A stretch of 64,000 nt of DNA from Heliocybe sulcata (Eukaryota; Basidiomycota; Agaricomycetes; Gloeophyllales; Gloeophyllaceae). Under the pieces are notes generated by a model that ran no database searches, was not told the DNA's origin, and worked only from the letters and a program-made list of their open reading frames with translations. Location of the stretch: the NCBI GenBank assembly GCA_004369045.1, contig ML213503.1, positions 2,540,924 to 2,604,923 on the forward strand, in the 5' to 3' direction. Positions 56,947 through 64,000 of the stretch are shown here, piece by piece. Positions within the stretch are counted from its first letter, which is position 1; the number at the start of each line of letters is the position of its first letter. The translations under genes were made by a program, and so were the position numbers.

Positions 56947-57920
56947 ATGGCCATCTTCGCCCACCGATACCACCACTGGGCCTACGTTTGGGTGCCGGCG
57001 TTTGGCGCCGTCATCTGGTGCGGGACCCTACTCGCGATGCTTATTACCTGGGCAGCGCAGGGGAAGCCGCATTACGTTTCTGAAGACGGGTCGATACCGT
57101 ATATCTCGGATATTGGCGCGGATATTTTGAAGCCGCTGTTCGTGACGGGGTGCTGTATCACGGCGGTGGCGTTCTTCCTGAGTCTCGTGTGCGAGCGGTG
57201 GTTGAGACATTCGGGCAGGTGAGCATATCACAGATTGGTCTTTTATTTCGATATTCATGCGCAGGATAGACTCATCGCAGACATGCGGAGACGAGAGAAA
57301 ATCTTTTCGATACTCGCGATCCTCGGCTCCTTCATCGGTGGCTGTGGACTCATCCTCCTCTCGATCTTTGACACAAAACGCTTCACGTCATTGCACCGAG
57401 TTTTCTTGCTCGTGTTCATTGTGGGCGTCGGCCTCAGCGCCATCTTCACTATAATCGAGGTGCGCCGTCTTGTTATTTAGACAACTGCGAAAAGCTGACG
57501 ATTCCCTCGCAGTTCCGCTGGATATCCAAAGAATTCGTCGAAGTCCGCCGCCTCAAAATCGCCTACATCGCCAAGGCCATTATTGCCGGCATCCTCATCC
57601 TCCTCGCCATCGCATTTGCCATCGCCCTCTACCAGTCGACCAACGTCGGCGCCGTCCTGGAGTGGACGATCGCCTTCGGCTACACCTTCTACCTCCTCAC
57701 GTTTGTGTACGACTTATGGATGAGCAAGGGCGTGCACAAGGGCGAGTTGAGCCGGGAGAAGCTGATGAGAGAGAACGGGCTCGCGGGCCAGGGCGCGACG
57801 ATGTGGGGCAGGGGCAGTGTCAGCACTGCTGGTGGGACGATGGGGAGAGCCAGTAACGACACCTATGGGACACCGACGTACGGGCAGGGGACGTACGGAC
57901 GAGGTGCTACGCATGTCTGA
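56947..57920 (+). CDS. Frag1/DRAM/Sfk1 family membrane protein
   Basis: Exons 56947-57218, 57270-57459, 57513-57920; 289 residues. Six hydrophobic segments: WVPAFGAVIWCGTLLAMLIT, LFVTGCCITAVAFFLSLVCE, ILAILGSFIGGCGLILLSIF, VFLLVFIVGVGLSAIFTIIE, IAYIAKAIIAGILILLAIAF, and VLEWTIAFGYTFYLLTFVYD. Between helices 1 and 2 is the typical loop with YISDIGADILKPLF. The cytosolic tail is Gly/Thr-rich (GTPTYGQGTYGRGATHV). Yeast Sfk1 helps retain Stt4 PI4-kinase at the plasma membrane and affects lipid asymmetry; animal DRAM proteins act in lysosomes. Sfk1-like function is inferred. Confidence 0.88.
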
Positions 57921-58424
57921 GGAGCGCTGAAGATTTGCCTTCGTCCTCGCGAAAACATTGCCTCGACACGGCGTGGAAGATTGTGAACACGATTTTGTAT
58001 GGTCTCCTCGCACATGGACAACTGATTCCATCGTACTCTACTAGATGCTGTATAACAACGAATATCACGACGCAGACTGTATAGTATACCTGTAGATGCT
58101 CCATGCCTAATGCCGCTTCTTTTGCACTTGTATCAGTACTGCATATGTACCGAATAAATAATTGACTGCGTATGTCTCTGACGGAGAGTGCGTCTTGCGG
58201 AAGTCAACATCAAACGGAGGAGGAGAGCCGTTCTTGCATGATTCTGTGAGTACATTATGGCGGGCAGCGAGATAACCCACATTCATCCCAGGCTCATGCC
58301 ACAATTGTGGCCCTGACAGGCACACACGTGACCTGCTTACAGATCATGTGACTTCAAGCGAACCATCACTTGCTTGACAGGCACAAGACGACACAACATG
58401 CATAAATTCAGGCTATACCATGAA
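57921..58424. other. Convergent intergenic region
   Basis: 504 bp between the Sfk1-family stop and the aminotransferase stop; 3' UTRs. No other feature seen. Confidence 0.5.
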
Positions 58425-60154
58425 TTACTCCGTTACGAGTACACTCCAATCACTGGGGATAGTGCCCATCTGCCTGCCCACGAGCTCCTGCCAGATAGGT
58501 TTTGACACCGGTCCCATGCCGTCCGGGCCCGTGGGGATGTTGACGTCCTCACCGAGGTATCCGATCCTGTTAACAGGACTGATCACAGCGGCGGTTCCTG
58601 GAGCGAGTATGTCTAAGCTGGAAACCAAAGGTGCAAGGGGCGACACGTGACTGACCTGTACCGAAGAGCTCGACGAGCGAACCGCTCTGCGACGCGTCCT
58701 TGACCTCTTTCATGGTCACAGGTCGCTCGGAGACGACCAGTTTGTCGCCCAAGCCGGAGATCTTGTATTTTCCCGAGGCGTGATCTTTCGCTAAAGCTAA
58801 TACGGAGTCGCGGGTCACTCCAGGAAGGATCATGCCGTCTAGTGGGGGAGTGACTAGTTCAAGTGCTGAAGGGGCATAGTGAGAATATGTCAAACATATC
58901 TTGGCCAGCACTCACATCCGTCGTCCGTCTTGAACACGACAAACAGGTTCATGGTGCCGACCTATGGAAAGCATGACGCATGAGCATCCGGAAGTGCATG
59001 TAACCTTCTCAGAACACACCTCCGTTAAGTTGTGCTCGGGCCCGTACAACCACAGATTTTGCTCATACCCGAGCTTCGCAGCCATTTTTTGTGCTACAAC
59101 CCCCGGCGCGTAATTCGCTCCGAGCTTGTATGCACCGGTACCTCCGGGAGCAGCACGGACATACTCAGTCGTCCCATATAGACCTACAGGCTGGAAGCCC
59201 CTAGGGTAGTACGGCCCTACAGGACTACAGATGACAAATAGGAGGGCATCTGCTGGCGGGTGGATGCCAATGGCGGCTTCGGTGGCAACTAGACAGGCGA
59301 CGGACTATTTATTAGACACTGCTGGGGGAAGAAATGCGACGAAGACCGCGTACTCATGGTTGGCCGGACGTACAAGCTGTACCCCGTCTGCTGAGGAATC
59401 CAGTGCTTGTCCAGGCGGATGAGCTCCTTAATCAAGTATAGTAGCGCGTCTCCATTGAATGTCTGATAGTCACGTTAAGTTACTCAGTACCGTCAAGTAA
59501 GACGGCAGACTGCTCACGGGAAGTGCGACGCGCTGAGCACTGGTATTCATACGCTTCATGTTCATGTCCGGCCTGAAGAGCGTGACCTTGCCATTCTCAT
59601 CCCGGTAAGCTTTCATACCCTCGAAGACAGTCTGAGCATAGTGAAGGATGCTTGAGCTGGGCGGGAGACTCAGTGGTCCGTCTTAAAGTCCGGGCAGGGG
59701 AAATGAGGAACTTCCAGGACATGAGTGGATTCCGGGAAGGTGGCTCACAAGGAAGGATCTTTGGTGTATCCCAGCCGGTTCGGGCGGACCATGGGACAGT
59801 CAGCATGTGGTCTGTCTGCAGGTATCATGCCGAGGTGAGGTGTGTTTCTCTCGTGGCCGTGATTCATGTATTCCTCACAAATGTGTGACCAAACACCAGA
59901 TTCGATGCCGGAGGTGGCGGACGGGGGGACTGCGTCTTAATAATCTCTAGTCTCGCGGGCTACTCAACCATCAACTGCGTCAACCCAAGCACACTTCGAC
60001 TTTATCTCATCGCACATACCTCAATATCCGGTAATGCAGTAAACTCCCCGGTCATAGGATCCCGGGTGACCGTGCTATTCCACCGCAGCGAGAACGTAGC
60101 ATATCGACTGAGGCATAGTCGCTTCGGCAGGGATCCACAGAGTCTGACGGACAT
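58425..60154 (-). CDS. Branched-chain amino acid aminotransferase, probably mitochondrial
   Basis: PLP enzyme moving amino groups between Leu/Ile/Val and 2-oxoglutarate (fold type IV; EC 2.6.1.42). Start at 60154 gives a basic presequence [20 protein letters not shown]. Motifs: [88 protein letters not shown] (Lys that carries PLP), [20 protein letters not shown], then [60 protein letters not shown] and the end [11 protein letters not shown]. About eight introns. A GAGTCA site lies at 60203-60208 upstream. The presequence suggests the mitochondrial (Bat1-like) form. Confidence 0.93.
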
Positions 60155-60683
60155 GATGGCAGTTGTGGTCAGACCTGAGACTGCTATTAGTGAGTCCAGT
60201 CCGAGTCAGAATTATAGAGCGGACTGATACAGATACACGCAACGGCACTTTCGGCCGGTTTTGCCGGCGCCTACTGTACCTGCTTCGGGCAGACCCTATA
60301 CATCCCCGATGCCAGTTGTAAGGCCGGCCTGATTACAGTGCATGGATCCTCCCTGCCTAAGGTGACAAGGCCTAAGGATACGTTCGCAAAATGGTGTCAA
60401 ACGGCAGCGCACTTGCTCTGCAACGGCATTCCGGACGCCAAGAGTGTGCCACAATCGCGTTGTAGCCTATTCAAAGTCTGAAAAATAGCGAGAGCGCGCG
60501 GAGTAGACTCTAAGGCACTTGTTGCGTGCACATATTGCAACAAACCTTGATACCAATCTTTCAAACATGCATGTCAAAAATACAGGGCTCTGATTGTCCG
60601 ACTCAAGCCAGTCGTCCTATTATAACGTACGTATGGCTGGGGACGGAGAGAGTCTATAGAGGTAGTGCGGAGAGGACACGGTA
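60155..60683. promoter_or_regulatory. Aminotransferase promoter and 3' flank of the next gene
   Basis: 529 bp. GAGTCA (TGACTC on the aminotransferase strand) at 60203-60208, about 50 bp from its ATG, fits Gcn4/Cpc1 control of amino acid genes. Beyond that I see no coding frame; the stretch at 60230-60480 is unremarkable single-copy-looking sequence. Confidence 0.4.
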
Positions 60684-62054
60684 TTAGACAGCCTGAGGCT
60701 GGCCATAATACGCCTCCGCAGCAGGGACCTGTGCATTATGCCCGTAGCTTGGCTGGCGTAGAGTAGCGCCTTTCGATCGCGATCGTGACCTCTGCTTCTG
60801 CAACTTGTGTGGTGCATGGGCAGAGGATTGCGAGGGCACGCGCTGTTGTCTTCCTCTAATAGTGTTCTCTGGCGGCGGATACTGGTGTGGTTCAGGAGAT
60901 ACTGACGCCGAACTGGAGGAATATGGGTCGCTGTACCCTGAAGGGAGCCGGGGGACGGGCGGAGGACGGACGGATGGCTGGTACATTGACGTAGGGTCTG
61001 GCCTTTGACTTCGTTTCGAGGTCCGCGAAGAGCCGGATGCAGTCCGTTGGTCTATGAAGTGAGAAATGGTAAGCATTGTATGATGAGTAAATCAGGAAAG
61101 AGCGGATTAACGACACTCACGATTTCTAACACTGGGCCTCTCCTGGCTGACAGACCTCTGATTTCCAACCGCAACCCAGGAATCTGTAGCAGAACGTCCA
61201 TGCACCGGCGAATCAAGGAAGACATGGACTTCGCTGTCGGTTTCCTCCAGATATACGGAAGGGGCCAGAGGTGCCGGCAGCACAATTTGGACATTGCTGT
61301 AGCGAGCATGAGGTGGGCCCCGGATAGTGCTCCTGCTTCGAGTGGTATGAGCAGTGCTGATGGAAGACGCCATCGACACGGGTCGCGAGAGTGAACGATT
61401 ATGGTTTGCTCGGGGTCTACGCTCAGCGGACTGAGAACGGCTGTCGGATAGGACGGACTGGGACGAGTAGGGGGAGTTGGAAAGTGGAGGAGGGGTCGGT
61501 CCGTCGAAAGAGCCCAAAGAGCTGGTGGATCCACCGGGTCCGACGGAATCTCGCGAAGAGTCGCGAGCGAAATGGGGATTTGGAGGAGTCAGACTATTGT
61601 CTTCTGCAGTAGCGGACATCTGCATAGACGTATCATCTGATATCCGCCGGCTCGCTGTCTCTTCGGTAACTGTACGGAAACTTGTCTGACGCGACACCGA
61701 CTTGCCGGGTGAACTGGGTAATAACGAAATATCGCTTCCGCTGGGGAATGAACCTTGGCGAACTGAAAGATTACCGGGTTCGAACCAAGTACCAGGTCTA
61801 CTACTGTCGTGTTTGGAGAGAGAAGCTATATGCGCTTGGCGATGGTGAACCAAAGGTTGAATGGGGGGAAGTGGGTTCCGCTTGGGACGACAGAGCTTCC
61901 ACACAACTTGCCAGAGTACGAAGATGAAAATTATTCCGCCAACCACACCACAGACCACTGCTATGATGATGGTCGTGTCAGAGCCAGATCCGCCATCCCT
62001 GGCGTGGAATTGGTGAATATTAAGGGCATGGGCTTGCGGTTGCGAAGCGTTCAT
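60684..62054 (-). CDS. Single-pass membrane protein with disordered cytosolic tail
   Basis: Exons 62054-61121 and 61051-60684; intron 69 nt; 433 residues. A short N-terminal segment (MNASQPQAHALNIHQFHARD, one NxS site, no signal peptide) precedes a single membrane helix, TIIIAVVCGVVGGIIFIFVL, followed by basic residues (KLCRPKRN). So the N-terminus is probably outside and the long Ser/Pro/Arg-rich tail inside. The tail contains SSTAHTTRSRSTIRGPPHAR, a more ordered acidic stretch (SNVQIVLPAPLAPSVYLEET) and a Tyr-rich end (AEAYYGQPQAV). The layout resembles fungal sensor-like or anchoring proteins, yet no domain is recognised. Function unknown. Confidence 0.8.
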
Positions 62055-62523
62055 GAGGAAAGGAGCGACTTAGAACGTAGCGAGCCGTAGGGGAAGAGCG
62101 TGCTACTGCATCCAAGCTGGCCGACGGATGGCAGACAGCGCGCGCTCTTTCAGAGGGACACGGGATCCGGCGCTGCTGTCAGCTTGATTGTTCAGACTGA
62201 TATATTGGACACGCACCCAAAGGCCAGACTTGAGCGCTGGAGCAGAATAAAGGAGTGTATATCCCTTTCGAAGAGTACCGGCCCTAGCGCACACCGTGCT
62301 CGACACCGCCAACCTGTATTAGAAACCTAAAGTTTAAAGGAGCGAGACGTAAATTGTGAACAGCGGTTTCCGAGCAATGAACGCTTCATGAGTGCTATAT
62401 TTAGCAGAGTCCGCTGCTTAATGCGGATCGTGACAGCTCGGCTACATCCTGGGCACGGTTCGGCTTCTCGCGTGACCGTTCCTCGCCTCGTCGCTGCCGC
62501 ACACAGCGCCGACGACGGTGGCG
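62055..62523. promoter_or_regulatory. Divergent promoter region
   Basis: 469 bp between the single-pass membrane protein and the PXA gene. Likely holds both promoters; no recognisable motif set. Confidence 0.4.
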
Positions 62524-64000
62524 ATGGCTGCAGTCGCCCGTCACCGTCCAGCAGCTCGCTCAGTCAAGTCTTCTTCGTCGGTCTCGACGCATAATCCGCC
62601 ACCACCCAAACAGACTCAGCAGTCCGTCTCTTTGGCGAAGCGGCTCCTGTTTCCTCAGCTCCCTGCCGGTACAGACCTGCCGCCTCTGCTTGCATCGTCT
62701 TCGGCCCCGCCAGAACTCAATGCCGAGCTATACGACTTTATCGCGCTCGCTCTGCGAGCCTTCGTCAATCCTTGGTGGACGAAGATCACGCGTTATGACA
62801 AGGAATTCGTGGTGGAAGTGAACCGCATACTTACTGTCGTCATCCGCACGCTTGAGGAGCGGCTAGTAAACACTGACTTGTCGCCCTTGATCTTCCGGGA
62901 CATCCCAGCTCTTGTGACCCAGCACTACAAAGACTACCGGAACGCAGCAGCGAAAGTCTCCACCTCCTACGCGATCGGAGGCGCTGCTTCTCTTCCCCAG
63001 CTATTTCATCAACTGCAGCCCCACATGGCGATCACAGCCGAAGGCCAGATACATGAGGACTATGTACGCCAGGCTGTCGATCATATTCTGAAGACATGTC
63101 TGCCCTCGGAGGAATACGAGCCCGAGACGGAGCGTTATATGGTCCGAGAGATAATTCTGAAGGTTCTCCTGGGCAGTGTTGCGCCTAAGGTCACACAGCC
63201 GTGGTTCGTCTACAAGCTTATTTTGGACCAGCTGGGCCCACCCAAGTCCGTAGACAAGCTGTTAGCTGAGGTACGTGCACCTTTGTCGAACTTGTTCCTC
63301 CATTGTGACTGTTCTTCACGGATACAGTGTTTCTGGAGGTATCACCTTTTCGGTGGCGCTTATGTTGATACCGGCTCAGTGCCATGTATTGATATTATAT
63401 ATATAAAGGCAATGATACTATGTTTTGCGACTTGCGCTCGAAGGGTGATACATCCAGAACACCAGACTGCTTCCCGTCTTCTCACTTCATGTATTTTCCC
63501 TGCAAGGATGACAGAAAACTGATATTATTCTGCCAGCCGTCAGGAACCCCACCCTCACGACCCTTCTTCTCCCTCCACTCCCTTACCTTCCAATCCCTCG
63601 TCGTCTTCTTTCTCTCCGCCGTCCAATCCATTTCAACCCTCGGCCTGACCCTCATCAATGCATATAAACAAACTGTCCATACGATCAAGCTCGTTAACGA
63701 GTCGTCGTCTCGTTCCGCCTCTTCCACTCCACCTGTCAAGCCTACGCCCGAGCAAAGCGACAGTGATTCAAACGACCCTGCCCGAATTAGCGGGAATATG
63801 AAGAGGAATCCGTCTCCTGCACCGTCATCGGGGTACACCCTGAAATCTGAATATGATGCGGTTTCCGGGCTAAGCACGGGCCATATCGTGACGCCCTCGT
63901 CTCCGGAAGGGACTTCCAATTATCTGGACGGACCTCTAGAGATGGTGGCGGAGCTGCTAAGCATGCACGACCGGTTTGCCTCCGCGACAGTCATGGGCAT
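62524..64000 (+). CDS. PXA-domain protein (sorting-nexin-like), 3' end outside window
   Basis: Starts MAAVARHRPAARSVKSSSSV at 62524 and runs off the window. The first 200 or so residues after a short basic tail form a PXA (PX-associated) domain: YDFIALALRAFVNPWWTKIT, DKEFVVEVNRILTVVIRTLE, LIFRDIPALVTQHYKDYRNA, LPQLFHQLQPHMAI, DYVRQAVDHILKTCLPSEEY, YMVREIILKVLLGSVAPKVT and PWFVYKLILDQLGPP. After a donor at about 63271 and an acceptor at 63530 it continues SLTFQSLVVFFLSAVQSIST and GLTLINAYKQTVHTIKLVNE, then a Ser/Pro-rich linker. A small exon may lie between 63320 and 63350. PXA is found in SNX13/14/25 and Mdm1, which tether ER to lysosome/vacuole; later PX or nexin-C domains would be off the window. 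Confidence 0.85.

Noticed and set aside
61770-61795. ccgggttcgaacc, a tRNA B-box-like match
   Set aside because: It lies inside the coding sequence of the single-pass membrane protein, with no A-box or acceptor-stem pairing nearby.
1-64000. Transposable elements, LTR remnants or virus-like elements
   Set aside because: I looked for reverse transcriptase, integrase, transposase, capsid and terminal repeat signals and saw none; the only extended repeats are the SDR copies, gene pairs and MSH1 arrays.

Overview
The window is nuclear DNA of a filamentous basidiomycete, most likely an agaricomycete. Genes are dense and on both strands. Most are split by many short GT-AG introns of about 45-75 nt. 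Predicted proteins carry long Ser/Pro-rich disordered tails, and several families are typical of mushroom-forming fungi (LRR-RhoGEF, two Ies1-like INO80 subunits, Mtr-like amino acid transporters, a C-terminally coiled-coil septin). Exon joins were worked out by hand from splice signals and reading frame; where the summed exons were checked they close in frame. I saw no intact transposon, LTR element, CRISPR array, rRNA or tRNA gene.

Layout. 1-4469 (-): LRR-RhoGEF, cut by the window edge. 5111-6669 (-): Elongator subunit ELP4, divergent from 6841-7531 (+) IMP1, the mitochondrial inner membrane peptidase. 7832-8887 (-): TTC1-like TPR protein. 9401-15556: accessory island with three full-length SDR paralogues sharing one six-exon structure, several SDR relics, a 142-bp-arm inverted repeat and an APH-like kinase gene. 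15794-17077 (+): LYS1. 17746-19038 (+): disordered orphan. 19634-21484 (-) and 37262-39427 (+): an inverted, dispersed pair of Ies1-like INO80 subunit genes. 22551-24080 (-): Cst26/LCLAT-like acyltransferase. 24511-29293 (-): tandem amino acid transporters. 29961-31088 (+): F-box-like/LRR-like protein. 31594-34827 (+): very large alpha/beta hydrolase. 35305-37024 (-): erythromycin-esterase-family protein. 39957-43134 (-): MIT-domain protein. 44241-45886 (-): septin, divergent from 46167-50451 (+) MSH1. 50575-53811 (-): mitochondrial aconitase. 54955-56558 (+): multi-pass membrane protein, possibly broken. 56947-57920 (+): Sfk1/DRAM-family membrane protein. 58425-60154 (-): branched-chain aminotransferase. 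60684-62054 (-): single-pass membrane protein. 62524 to the end (+): PXA-domain protein.

How it fits together. Most of the window is housekeeping: mitochondrial proteins (IMP1, MSH1, aconitase, aminotransferase), amino acid metabolism and uptake (LYS1, aminotransferase, two transporters), membrane lipids and signalling. LYS1 and the aminotransferase both have GAGTCA (TGACTC) sites upstream, matching the Gcn4/Cpc1 core. The liveliest part is the 9.4-15.6 kb island, where duplication, inversion and decay of one SDR family can be read directly. Other notable points are two internal repeat arrays in MSH1 (five 26-27-residue units and an exact 87-bp C-terminal duplication), an in-frame stop in the 55-kb membrane protein gene, and three or four unrecognised small gene candidates.
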